From NCBI GenBank assembly GCA_947396885.1, contig OX377204.1, positions 868,001 through 932,000 of the forward strand: a stretch of 64,000 nt of DNA. Reading direction: 5' to 3'. This document shows, one piece after another, positions 43,214 through 54,169 of the stretch; within the stretch, counting starts at the first letter, position 1, and every line of letters begins with the position of its first letter. A program made the position numbers and the translations under genes. Origin of the DNA: Heligmosomoides polygyrus polygyrus (Eukaryota > Nematoda > Chromadorea > Rhabditida > Heligmosomidae). Under the pieces are notes generated by a model, which made no database searches, was not told the origin of the DNA, and saw nothing but the letters and a program-made list of their open reading frames with translations.

Positions 43214-43888
43214 TCAGGGGGGGGGGGGTGAACGTTGTAACGGCGACCTTTCCTTTACCTACTACAGTTTTATATTTCAGTGAAATACAAAAGCTAGGGT
43301 GGGCACAGCAAGGAAGGCATAACGTTATACGCCCTCCCCTGAGGAGTCCGTCGAAGAAACCCCTACGCATTGGAAAGTGCCCCCACCTAACCCGCACAGC
43401 GCCTGCCACTCAAAGCACTGATCCATTTTACGTATACAACAGTAATATTTGCTTGAACTTGGCTCCCTCCTGGATCTCGGGGATGTGGCCCAACCCAGTT
43501 CGGCAAAAAGCCGTACCCAGACGGGTTTCTCGGCGCTTAGCCAAGTCAACCCACAGGCGCTCTTTCAGAGGAGTTCCAAGAAGCACGTCATTCGTCTAAC
43601 AGGGCTGTTTTCCCTTTCAGTCTGTGACGATCAACCCACGCTGTCTTCTATGACGAACCTATTCAGCGCGTGACGTTATCGCCCCTGGACGGTCACGAGC
43701 CGACGCTGGAGACAGCAGCGGCGGCCCCGTCGACGTCGTCCCGGGGGTATCGATCGGTCCGGGCGCAAGCGGGGGACCGTTCCTGGAATGGATGGGCGGT
43801 ATTCTGAGAAACTTATAGAGTCGGCTTGTATTCTAATGGGTAGAGGGAGGCAAACGGGCTCCGAGGGGTTGCCCTGTAGGACGGCTCT

Positions 43889-44450
43889 ATATATACCATC
43901 TCCAGATCGAACTGGACACTCAAATTGGACACATTTCAAGCCAAATTGGACGCTTTTTAAACCAAATTGGACACTTTTCTAAGCTCGCCTAAGACTTTTG
44001 AAACCAAGAGAACTCTTCCGAATTAAAACAACCTTCATATAGGTAGAACTACAGACTCAATAAGAGGGTTGGAAAAAAATTTTGTTCAAGGAAAATTTAG
44101 AACTTTTTTTGAAATTTTTCTACTTTAGCTGCCCGAATGAGTGTAATAATTTTACTAAAAATTTTTACTTTTGGGAAAAAATAACACATTATGTTTTGTT
44201 TTAAAGCGGAGCAAGGCAGCAACCATTTCTTTAAAAGCAATTTTTAAAAAACTATTACATCCATTCGGGCAGCTAAAGTTAAAAAATTCAAAAAAGGTCA
44301 TTCTAAATTTTCCTTGAACAATTTTTTTCTAACCATCTTATTGAATCTGTTGTTCAACCTAGAGCGTTTTAATTCTGAAAAGTTCTCTTTGATTTGAAAA
44401 GTCTTAGGCGAGCTTAGAAGTGTCCAATTCGACCTGAAAAATGGTATATA
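43889..44450. mobile_element. 560-bp long-inverted-repeat element
   Basis: TATATATACCAT at the left and ATGGTATATA at the right begin arms that pair for over 200 bp. Shared blocks include CTAAGCTCGCCTAAGACTTT, TTCAAGGAAAATTTAGAA and TAGCTGCCCGAATG. The left arm has four copies of an ATTGGACACTTT-type motif (about 43910-43980), the right arm only one. The central about 70 bp is unpaired. No transposase is seen. Confidence 0.8.
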
Positions 44451-44869
44451 CGCTTTGTGCTGAACGAAATTAAAGGTCTTAATCTCAGTTTTAAAGTCAT
44501 CGGTGTGTTCTACCCATATTATGAAGTGAGCTGGACCATTTCTGATATAATTCGAGATACATATGCCTTCATATCAGGGCGGATAACCACTGAGTACAAG
44601 CTGACCCCCCCCCCCGCGCTCGAGCCTATTTGCACCCACAGATGTTTCATGTATAAAAAAAGGGATCGAATAGACAACGCATAAAGCGAAGCTCAACTGC
44701 TGAAAACGCGTCTCTTCTCTTTACTTGATTCAGGGGTACTGAATTATAAACCTCAACCGGAATTTCCTGCCACCGATCAGAACACAGAAAGGGGAAAATA
44801 TCGGCTTTACGTTGGAAAGATATGTCGGTGACAAATCTGCTAATCCATTTCTCTATCCTACGATGCACA

Positions 44870-45140
44870 TTAAGGTTCTAATCTCGAAGATAAACTCCTT
44901 GAAAGGGACTCTGTCAAGTGCTTTGGAGAAATCGAAGAAAATGACCTCGACATCTAGGTTTTGATCAAGTGCGTTCGTTCATTCTTCAAAAGGAACAAGC
45001 ATCGAAGCCTCAGTTGATCTTCCTAAAGCCATGCTATCGGGTATTATGCCGTTGGTTCGCTTCACTACTGATACTTGCAAAACTTTCAAAAACCCTAGCA
45101 AAAATCGTTGCTATGTTAATGGGGCGATAGTGGAGACAAA
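44870..45140 (-). pseudogene. Non-LTR reverse transcriptase fragment (CR1/jockey-like)
   Basis: On the minus strand YRPINIATIFARVFE (about 45130-45085) is followed by HGFRK and then, in a shifted frame, DVEVIFFDFSKALDRVPFK (about 44960-44900). This is the order of the reverse-transcriptase segments YRPIS..., QHGFR... and DVIYFDFSKAFDRV in CR1/jockey-type LINEs. Stops interrupt the reading. Only about 90 codons remain, so it is a relic. Confidence 0.7.
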
Positions 45141-45366
45141 GACAGACAAGAATCAGCCCAATTAAGTTAAGTTAAGAGACGAAGTCTAATAACGTGCAGC
45201 GAAACTTCCGGAGATAGTCAATACGACGACTTCCCGCCAAAACGATCGAGCATTTATGGGGCCTCAGGCTTGCCGTTGCGGGACCCGTCAGCGGTGCTTG
45301 CGAATGCGAACGAGGGCGCGACGATGATGACAATCCTGAAAACGTTGGCAACTGGGCTGCCTTTCT

Positions 45367-45535
45367 GGGGTCTGTTCATAGTTTGCGATACCAGCGGCAG
45401 AAGCGAATGAGTCGCTCGTGCAAAGCATGCGATATGGTATGTGCCCAGCGCTATTCCATTAAAAATCGATATGTATCCTTTGACCGGGCAGTCAGTCGCT
45501 CTCATCGCTGGCGTCGCGTACTATGAACAGACCCC
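45367..45535. mobile_element. Harbinger-like palindromic MITE, variant copy
   Basis: GGGGTCTGTTCATAGTTTGC at the left is the inverse of the right end GCGTACTATGAACAGACCCC apart from one or two positions. The interior pairs through ACCAGCGGCAGAAGCGAATG against CTCTCATCGCTGGC, with TTAAAAATCGATATGTAT in the centre. TTCT flanks both sides. Confidence 0.65.
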
Positions 45536-46024
45536 TTCTGGGTTTACGTTGTGAGTAGAGACAGAGGACAAAGAAGTAGCTAGACTGCATTGTGTGGGTT
45601 TCAATTAAGGTCACTTTTGCCCTTGGGTTCCCAAAGTCCGACGGGAGAGCTCGGACATCAAAGGGAGCATGAGATTTCCCATTCTATAGCGTTCTCTGAA
45701 CCCAGAAGACAGTAAAAACTGTGCACTTTGCACAGTTATGCAGGGAATTTCGTGTATGTGATGGGTGATTGTGCATTACATCTCCATGACATGATCACCC
45801 TCATAAAATGTTGATGCCACATGGTTCTACAGGGGTCATCTTGAATTCTATGAATACCAGCGTGGGTCAGTAGAAATCAGTACGTACTACACCTACGATT
45901 GGAATTGTGGCTCATATGTGACTCCTACTTATTTCTGCAACAATGGAAGCGTAAACTGATATTAGTTCCTGAAGCGGAATCCTATCTAGAACAAACGCTG
46001 CTGTGCCTAAAGATAGCAATGACA
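45536..46024. other. Gene-free stretch
   Basis: Only a short perfect hairpin, AACTGTGCA-CTT-TGCACAGTT (45717-45737), stands out. Confidence 0.4.
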
Positions 46025-46173
46025 TCAGGGGTCAGATTCATCAACCGCTTACCGGCCGGTAACGGTGAAAAGTACCGCCAAACCCCCCGCTGGTGCCGAC
46101 ATTCATAAGCCTCAGGTCAGGCGGTAGTTTTCACCGTTACCGTCCGGTAAGCCGTCGAGGAAACTGGCCCCAG
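46025..46173. mobile_element. Palindromic MITE, 'GGATTCATCAACGACTTAC' family, copy 3
   Basis: CAGGGGTCAGATTCATCAAC at the left, and CTGGGGCCAGTTTCCTCGAC read back from the right. The inner arms share CTTACCGG.CGGTAACGGTGA and ACCGCC around a loop with CATTCATAAGCCT. It is diverged from copies 1 and 2. Confidence 0.65.
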
Positions 46174-46471
46174 CTTGTGAGAAGCGAAGTGTAAAAGCAT
46201 GGGACACAAACTAACAACAGGTCTATGCTTTGGGAGATGCTGCAGGAATACAGCCGTACTTTTCCTACCATTGATCTTCTTATGCTTACTCAGCGGTCAC
46301 TATCCCCTAGTTGGCCGGCGGTACTAATTAGGTCCGCTCGAGAGCTATGATAACGCACTACAATCTTGATCAGGGTAGCTGCTTCTGGTTCCACAGCGAA
46401 AATTATCCTCGTCTGAAACAATACAGAGAGTGACCATCGACGATGCCACCGTTACCCATACGGCTTCGTTA

Positions 46472-46594
46472 GCCCTAGTTTATAGTTGTGAGGCTCCGCG
46501 GCGCGACGGCGTAGCCACAATAGATATCGATTGGGCTGCGAGAAGAATCGATTGCTGTGGTGATCGTGATGCCGCGCCAAGTATAAACTAGGGC
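46472..46594. mobile_element. Harbinger-like palindromic MITE, copy 2
   Basis: The ends are GCCCTAGTTTATAGTTG and CAAGTATAAACTAGGGC. The core carries AGATATCGATTGGGCTGCGA followed by GAATCGATT. The flanks are TTA on the left and GTA on the right. Confidence 0.75.
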
Positions 46595-46949
46595 GTATGC
46601 ACTCATTAAGCAGCTGTCACCCGGCGCGTTCAGTCGGCTGGGAGGTGGAGAACACCGATGAACTAGGGTGGATCCAATTATTCGGGACCATCCGAACTCC
46701 CTGTCTCCGGCTAGTGCTGACTCAGTACATGCCTAAGGTCAAGGTGGAAATTCGCCCACGGTGTAACTTTTTGTAGAAATAAGTTTAAGATGTGAATTCG
46801 TCCACGAATTCCGCTTACTCGCTCTACGTACCTTAATAAGCTGTAGAGATTTTTTGCGACAAACTTACTTGCACAGTGGGTTGTGGTGCTCTAAGTGGCC
46901 TTCTCAGGAATAGTCAAAACAACAGGAAGTGTTCCATAATCAATTTTCT

Positions 46950-47244
46950 AAGACAAAGATAAAGGGCGGCGTTAACAAATCTCTTTCTGGGATGCGCCAG
47001 GGCATTCTAATTCTACGGGATGTCGTGGAGGCGACATGAATGCGTATTTGGCCATACAATGACTTGCGGTGGCCAGCCGATGAACAAGTCAGCGCTTTAT
47101 CCTTCCCAGACAAATCTGATACCAATTCACCGACCCCAGAGGAATGGAAGGCTTGGTTGGCCTGGGCGGGAAATCCGAACCAGGAATCTGGTATAGGGTG
47201 CACGCGGCAGCTGGCAGCTCTTCCGACTGCGCTACACGCCACAA
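46950..47244 (-). mobile_element. tRNA-derived SINE, family T, copy 1
   Basis: On the minus strand it starts GGCGTGTAGCGCAGTCGGAA, an RNA polymerase III A box, with a B box TGGTTCGGATTTCC about 60 bases on. It then follows the family body (TGTTCATCGGCTGGCCACCG, ATATCCCGTAGAA-like, GGCGCATCCC) and ends in a CCTTTATCTTTGTC-type tail. Two further copies lie at 56683 and 60168. Confidence 0.75.
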
Positions 47245-47394
47245 TCATACTATACAATAATCCGCTAAGCGATGAGTCACACAATCGATCGACGCGATGA
47301 CTCATAAAATAGGGGAAATTAGGGGAAGTTAAGGGGCACAAATTAAGGCAAGAAAATAGCGGAAAGTACCAAGACGCCTTCTACGTGCCTGGCG

Positions 47395-47935
47395 ACTCAG
47401 TAGACGTGCCGAACACGTCGGCAACCGTGTCAGGCGATGCAGTAGACGTGCCGAACACGTCGCCAACTTCAGCGCTGGGCGTAATCGAGGTCGCTGAACA
47501 CGATTATAAAGTTCGTTTTTGAAGCGTAGATCACTATCAATCGATATCGATGAAAGTATCGATTTTTATGAATGTCGTCCAAGCGGTCAGAAACTTCAGC
47601 CCTAGGGGTAACCGAGGTCGCTGAACACGATTATGAAGTTCGTTTTTGAAGCATAAATCACCATCGATCGATATCGATCAAATTATCGATTTTTTATGGA
47701 TGTCGTCCAAGCGGTCCGAAACTTCAGCCCTAGGGGTAATCGAGGTCGCTGAACACGATTATGAAGTTCGTTTTTGAAGTATCAATTGCCATCAACCGAT
47801 ATTGAACAAATTACAGAAGACGTGCGGAACACGTCGTCCACGTGCCTGGGGATTCAGAAGGCGTGCCGAAGACGTTGTCCGACGTCCCTAGGGGTTCAGA
47901 AGACGTGCCAAACACGTCGTCCGCTAAGGAAGATC
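47395..47935 (+). repeat. Minisatellite, two interspersed units
   Basis: A GACGTGCCGAACACGTCG motif and close variants occur near 47403, 47448, 47819, 47860 and 47901. Between them a unit of about 120 bp is repeated about three times (starting near 47480, 47600 and 47720). It contains ACTTCAGCCCTAGGGGTAA, GAGGTCGCTGAACACGATTA and an ATCGATATCGAT palindrome. There is no coding sequence. Confidence 0.8.
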
Positions 47936-48282
47936 ATTGAGGGGGACCAGTAGTACACGCCGGTGGTTTTCTCCCAAATTTAACCGATCGGGGTGGGGAG
48001 GGGGTGGGAGACACGCGGGTACATACTATGGCCGAAGGAGTGCTCTACAACAGTCTGAGAAGGAAAGCACGGGTTAACGCAAATAAATTACGTTTCTGAA
48101 ATGTCTGAAGATAGTGCCGACGTTAAAGAGATGTTGAGAATGGAGAGAGAGAGAGGACTGGACGGCTTCATATCGAAGAACTACTCACCTGATCTTAAAG
48201 AAGGTAGACCAAGGTTCGAAATTATTAAGGTTTTCAAATACCTCTTTTTACTGCTAAGGTGCCGAGAAGGCTGCACAAGGCT

Positions 48283-48330
48283 GCCAAGATCACTCACTTC
48301 AAGCAGCTGCTTGAAGTGAGTGATCTTGGC
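48283..48330. repeat. Perfect 48-bp palindrome
   Basis: The 24-bp arms 48283-48306 and 48307-48330 are exact inverses with no spacer (centre AAGCAG|CTGCTT). Immediately right lie two shorter hairpins, GCGCG-AA-GCGCGC and GACACGCC-GACA-GGCGTGTC (about 48350-48392). Confidence 0.9.
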
Positions 48331-49744
48331 TTAGTGATTCTCAAAGGTCGCGCGAAGCGCGCAGGTGCGAGACACGCCGACAGGCGTGTCGGAGCACTTG
48401 TGTTAGAATAATGAGCTCTGCTATGCAATAGGAAGAAAATTTTATTTATTTACTTCATTTATTTGGACGTGCAAATAATTACAATTACATGCAGTGAAAA
48501 CACAAAACACTAAAAACACAACAACACTACAACACAACGCATAGTAACTACTTAGCTTCTCAAGGAGATACCTGGCCCTTTGGGTAAAAAAGGAAGCACG
48601 GATGGAGCTCTTGGCCCTGAAGAAGTAGATTTTCCTCGGGTTACCTCTTTTAAATTCATCCTGGTGAGGATGCACTCCTGCCCATATCCCCTATTGCGCC
48701 GTAATAGTTTCTTGAACGAAATCCTCAGACTTTCTGGAGGAAAATGAGGGTATAGACCCCTTGCTAGACCTGCACCGGCACCTGTTTTTGATGTGTTTGT
48801 GCTCGTGTTTGTGTCAACCAGCAATACGAGAAGGCGGCAGAGATTTGTTGATACACATCGCTATTCGCGACTCACGTTTGACTCTCTGTGAATCTATTGG
48901 CTTTTGATCGTCGTTCCAAGTCTGAGTAGTTTTGCAGCTTAGCCAAGTTTATTGTAAATCAGCTCCTCAGCTGAAAGCTACTTCAATCAGAGAATATTTC
49001 TCGTGGGTTTCTCGCAGTAAAGCTTCAGAAAGGTTTATAAGGGTATTCGGCCGAAAGATTGCCCTGCTCTGCTTTATTTCTGCAATACTACACAACAGCT
49101 CGTGTCTGGCCCAAAGCGGCGTCGTTTACTTTGATAAAATGTATCTGTGCAAGTATCTGTGCAACTCAAACGACGGTCCACATACGCTGACCTATATCGT
49201 AGAGTGCTAACCCCTAAGGGTAAACTCATCAACAGCTGATAGCGGCCCAGATGTTTACCATACCAGCCAGGAGCGTTACCGTCCCTGGCGATGATTGGGA
49301 ATTGAGGTCTGGATAATTATGGCCTAGGGATACTCGTGAGGTGTCAGAGAAATCACGGCAACGCTGGGGGAATCGTCCATCAGAGTTGAGCTAGGGGACG
49401 ATATCCGAATGGGGGATCGGCGGTAATTACAGAACACTTCTTAAACCCACAACGTCTTGTTTTCATCCTGAAGAACCTCTTTGTGCAACAAATGTTACCG
49501 GTAGGGCGATGAAGAGGCGATGTATTTTGTTTATTTTGTCTGCCTTTTGTCCCAAAAGGAGCATTTTAAATGCCCCCAAACCTAACGATAACATTCGGGG
49601 GAGCATTGTTCATTTTTTTCATTTCCAAAATCTTTTGTTATCATGTTCTAATGAACCTATTCCTCCAATGTTTGCTGAAGATGAAGCAATTGTTGTAAAC
49701 ATTTCAATGCAATAAATAGGCATCAGAATTGAGTAAGCTTTTCC
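48331..49744. other. Gene-free stretch
   Basis: After the hairpins near 48350-48392, no gene or transposon is recognised. Short open frames here have no family features or splice context that I trust. Confidence 0.4.
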
Positions 49745-49950
49745 GGAATTTATCCTAGTATGGGAGAGCACTCCACTCTCACTCTTGACAACGGTGAAAA
49801 AAAAACTGAAAAACTAGTTTACAAGGAGAATACCAACCATAAATTGGTCTACGAGAGGGCCTCTGATTGCGATTTCCTAGCCGGGGAGCGCACACTGTTT
49901 GCATTTGTTTCGCTTTTCTAGTGACGCCTCCATCCGATTGGGATAGATCC
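49745..49950. mobile_element. Mutator-like foldback element, copy 3
   Basis: The left end GGAATTTATCCTAGTATGGG and the right end GATTGGGATAGATCC are related to the ends of the copies at 3736 and 39630. The flanks CTTTTCC and GTTTTCCGT share TTTTCC, consistent with a duplication of about 8-9 bp. It borders the LINE fragment on the right. Confidence 0.55.
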
Positions 49951-49959
49951 GTTTTCCGT

Positions 49960-50275
49960 GTTGACTTAGGCATTTCACGTCCACATATATCCCAACGGGA
50001 GGCATCATTGTATCACCTGTCGTCCCATTAATCATCGAGTTGCTCGAGCTGGCGTCAGCAGCGTCTCCATTCGTCCCTGTCGCGTGCCAAAGTGCTCCAA
50101 TGAATCCTCCTCGCTCAAGGGACTCGAGGAGCGTATATCGTTCTTTCAGGGGTTTCGCGAAGAAGTCCAACCATCCGTTCGTGGACGTCCTGATGCCCTC
50201 TTGACATCCTGCGGAATCCGGTCGATGACGGCTCTCATCTACGAAGCATTATGTGACCGACCCACCTAAATTAGA
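49960..50275 (-). pseudogene. RTE lineage B, C-terminal fragment
   Basis: On the minus strand one frame gives MRAVIDRIPQDVKRASGRPR. After a shift comes GWLDFFAKPLKERYTLLESL and then GALWHATGTNGDAADA. This matches the C-terminal tail typical of the lineage whose body is at 9998-12264, a part that copy lacks. It is 5'-truncated; the endonuclease and reverse transcriptase are absent. Confidence 0.7.
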
Positions 50276-50516
50276 GCATAATTGTAAATGTATAAATCCT
50301 TTAAATCACTGAGGTTGAAAATCGATATTCGTTAGTGACTGATGTGCAGCTGCGATTCCGATAACAAAGCTGAACTACTGTTATGTGCTTAAGGGGTAAT
50401 TAATACATGATCGCCATTGGATTTTCGTTTTTCCTCGCCTATATGCGCCTTGCCACCGCAATACACCTAATTTGATGGAATTTTTGGAATACTGTGGTCG
50501 ACGAGTCACGGCGTAG

Positions 50517-50653
50517 GCCACAGTTTATACTTGCGACGCTGGGCGGCGCGGCACGATGGTCGGGATAGATATCGACCGGGCGGCGCGAAAAATCGATATC
50601 TATGGCGATCATGGTGCCGCGCCGCGTGGTGGCACAAGTATAAACTAGTGCTA
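50517..50653. mobile_element. Harbinger-like palindromic MITE, copy 3
   Basis: GCCACAGTTTATACTTGCG at the left and CACAAGTATAAACTAGTGC at the right; TAG on both sides (50514-50516, 50654-50656). The core has AGATATCGACCGGGCGGCGC and AATCGATATCTATGG, and the arms are GC-rich. Confidence 0.8.
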
Positions 50654-51040
50654 GAACAGTAGGCGCGGCGCGGCGCGGCGCGATGACTCGCGACGGGTCG
50701 GTATCTGGAGAGCAGTGCCGCGAATGCGTCGCACTTAATAATTGACGAACTGAGCTGCAGCGGGACCAGGGGTGCGCATAATCTCTGATTTTCTGGCCAT
50801 TTTAGGCAATTTTTTCTGTTTTCTGGAGCAACGGCCGAAGTGAGTAAAAAAACAGAAAATAGCGTGGCACACAAATTTTGCAATAAGTGACCGTCCGCCA
50901 GAAATTAATTTGTATCACAATATCGTAACCTCTATATTTAAAAAAATGTTCTCAGGCCATTTCAAAACTTTCATCAAAAGTCGCGCCATGCACTCGTCTG
51001 ATTGGTTCGGCTGATGGTTTACGAATGAGTTTCTCCTTAA

Positions 51041-51174
51041 GGCACCGTTTATACTTCGTCGCGGCGCGACGCGATGGCCACGCAATAAGGCCAAATTGAT
51101 CGATCGCGTCGCACAATCAATATGGCCACTATACGTGGCGTCGCGTCGCGCCGCGACGAAGTATAAACGGGGCC
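51041..51174. mobile_element. Harbinger-like palindromic MITE, copy 4
   Basis: GGCACCGTTTATACTTCGTC at the left, inverse of GACGAAGTATAAACGGGGCC at the right. Perfect TAA duplication (51038-51040, 51175-51177). The arms are almost pure palindrome through GCGGCGCGACGCGATGGCCA; the loop contains GATCGATCG. Confidence 0.85.
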
Positions 51175-51490
51175 TAAGAAAGTAGCTCCGGTTTGTAGGT
51201 CACCTTTTTACCTACGGGAACCATCTTCACGTCAAATTTAACACTTTTCACATCATGATAGACACTTTTCAAAAAAAAAATTGGATACATTTGAAATGAA
51301 ACCGATGATCTTCCAACGCAAAACGATCGTGTTCCACATTAGATCAGACACTCATTAAGAAGGTCGAAATTTTCTGTATCAGGAGAATTCACTATTACTT
51401 GCAGCGTTTGAAACTTGACACAAATTTATTTTTATAAGAATGATAGCAACAATATTTAGAGTGCACGAAAACAGCAAATGCTCAGTGTGT

Positions 51491-52135
51491 TTAACCCATT
51501 GACGACCGCGCGGCAAATCGCGTGTCTGACGCGTGGGACCGCGCGCTGGACCGCCTTGAGGCTCGAATCTCGTGCATTCACTACTTCACGGTATTTCAAA
51601 TGAAGCTCCCTCTCCAATGGGTGAGCCACATATTGGAAAAGGCCGGAACAGGTTCGAAGCAAAACGTAGAAGATGTATTTGCTGCTACAAAAAGGTCAGC
51701 ACAGAAAAGGGCGCACGTTCGTCACGAATCGTGCAAATAAGGTGACCACACGATGTAGCAAGTGTTTGAAATATTTTTTCCAAATTGGGTTCAAGTTTTT
51801 CGCAAGAAATTTGACTAGATGTCTTAACCATGACCATTTTTGTAAGATATGCGTAGCTGTTCGTGAGTAGTATCTATTTATTTGAGGTTTGAATAGTGTG
51901 TAGTGCTGATTTTTTTTATCAAAGCTTTCGTTAGAAGTAAATGATTCTCGGATCACTGTGCAGGTAGCATTGGTAGGATCCAACGAATCTAATGAATACT
52001 AGTAAACTATGAAAAATCGAGGAAGTGCGCCGCAGCGAACATTTTTTTAACCGCGAGCTAAAATTGGGCCGCGCGGTCCCACGCAACAGAAAAACTGCGG
52101 GCCGAAATTGGGCCGCGCGGTCGTCAATGGGTTAA
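51491..52135. mobile_element. PiggyBac-type non-autonomous element P2
   Basis: TTAA at 51491-51494 and 52132-52135 brackets inverted ends CCCATTGACGACCGCGCGG, identical on both sides over 19 bp. The interior aligns throughout with P1. An open fragment (51600-51870) reads MKLPLQWVSHILEKAGTGSK and, in another frame, RCSKCLKYFF...CLNHDHFCKIC, compatible with the C-terminal end of a piggyBac transposase. It is non-autonomous. Confidence 0.85.
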
Positions 52136-54169
52136 GGAATAGATGGTCCCATGTACTCGGACCAGCATCTTGGTTCTCTTTTGATTAATAAAAATTGCTA
52201 TTTATGCTTGATTTGAACATTCTGTAAAAAGACAAAGAACAAAGGAGAGGTTATTTATGTCGACGTTGGTTCTGCGTCAGCAACTTTTTTCTTCCGCCCG
52301 ATCAGCTGTCTTGTTCAGCTGTTCCAGGGTGATTAATAGCCTGACAGCAGCAAATTCATTAGTTCAGTCTCCCCAGAATCGTAAAGGCTTCAAGATTTGA
52401 AGTGGACTCTCCGTATGTGCAGAAACTCATAAATTGGCATGTGAGCTCCGTTCAGGCCCAAGCTGAGGTTCGGGAATCGAAGGGAGTCGTACTGTGACGC
52501 CGTTTGGAAGGGGAGAGGGGGAGGGGTCGTACTCTTTCGGTTTTGGAAGGAGATTCTCTCTTATTTTTCAGGTTTTTAGGCGATGTTTGTAAGCCTTATT
52601 AAGCTGTTTTTCCAGGAGTGTCTACGACAGCGTGTCCCGTTATGTAAAGTTATGTAAGAAAAATGTAAATGATGTTTGTATTACGTGTTAAAGATAAAGA
52701 TTTTCTGCCGGCAGATTTGGGGTCTATGAGAGGTTTCCAAATTTTTCAGATTTTTTTTTCCAGAAATTCATGGACACGACAGTTTTCTGCCTGAACGAGC
52801 GACATCTAAATCCTGAATTGCACTCTGTAAAATTTGAAGCATCAGTTACTAACAATAAGGATGACTTAAGTGCTTTCCCTGTCAAATTTTTTGAAGCACT
52901 CTTCGGATCGTCGATGACGGTATGACAACCGGAGCATAGACTTGTCACGAAATTAATTTTTATACTGTATGAAAGCTCTTTTCTTCTAGTTTTCAAAAAG
53001 TCATTGACTTTTTCAAATTTCCAAAAACTTACTGAGTTATAATGATTTTTGTGAACGTCAAATTTTGTCGCTTCAGTGAGGTCGGTACAATATCGACCAG
53101 GGGTCGATCCAATCTATTCGTCTCAGAAAACCACGATTTTTACAATGTGCATGGGTCAAAAGCTGAAATTTTCGTTTTATGTGTAGATTGTCTCCTTCAG
53201 GTAAAAAATTATTTTTTTTTATAAAAAATGAGAATTTGGAATACGATCCTCCCTAATCATATCGGAGATCGCGGCAAAGAAGCTTATGGTTAATTTTTAT
53301 TGTACATTAATCACATCTTAAACTTTAAGATGGCGCAATTTTAAGAGTGTCAAAATCGCTCAAAATTAAATAAAAAATCGTTTTTGTGGAGAGAGCGCTT
53401 AAGTCAGCTTGTATCGAAAATTGTGAAAAATCCTCGGAAGAATCATTGTGATTCGTTCGACAACTGCTCGCAAAAGTTATTTATTTTCAACTGTAAGTAA
53501 TCAAAATATTATTATCAAAAAATTTCATACTCAAAACCGTTTTCAGCGTTTTTTCTAACAAATAACTCCATCAAACAATTACTCAGTAGCACGTCTTTCT
53601 TAAAGCAATCTGACACTGTTGAGGCTGCACCTGAAAGAAGAACCGGGTGAAGGGTACAAGAGTCGCATAAAAAATTTCAAAAAATTCGATACAGATAAGA
53701 AATAAAACGACGGTCTACACAAGGGGAGGGGGTTGTACCAGATCCGCTCTGGGAGGGGGAGAGGAAGTCGTAAATTTTCAGCAAAAATCGAACCCCACGC
53801 TTGACCCTGGCTCCGTTTCAGCGCCGCTCCCTTCTGACTACGCTATCAGGATCTTACGATCAGAGATGCCTGGAGTGTGCAGTGATCTTTGAAGAAATCG
53901 TTTAGTTCTGACTTGTTTCGAGAACCAAATAGTTGCTAACGACTATCGCCACGTGATAGAAGTTTTATCTCGGTTATTGTGAAGTAGTCGATGTAGCGTA
54001 GGAACTCTTGCATACTGTTGTTCATTTCAAAATTTTCAAAATTTTTCAAAATTCAACGGAACTTCTAAGGACTGTTTGGTGCTACGTAGTTGTAGCACAA
54101 ACATTCTAGAATATTTCGCATACAATTTGCTTTTGAGGGCATATAAATACTACGACTGTACTTAAGTGT
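52136..54169. other. Gene-free stretch
   Basis: AT-rich DNA with several homopolymer runs and G-rich patches at about 52500-52530 and 53720-53770. I find no gene, RNA or paired repeat. Confidence 0.45.

Noticed and set aside
48101..48319. Possible first exon beginning MSEDSADVKEMLRMERERG
   Set aside because: The composition looks protein-like and a GT follows near 48211, but no acceptor or downstream exon is seen, and the frame runs into the 48-bp palindrome.
48932..49210. 92-codon frame with a hydrophobic stretch (FGRKIALLCFISAILHN)
   Set aside because: The stretch is not at the N-terminus, so it is not a normal signal peptide. No further support.
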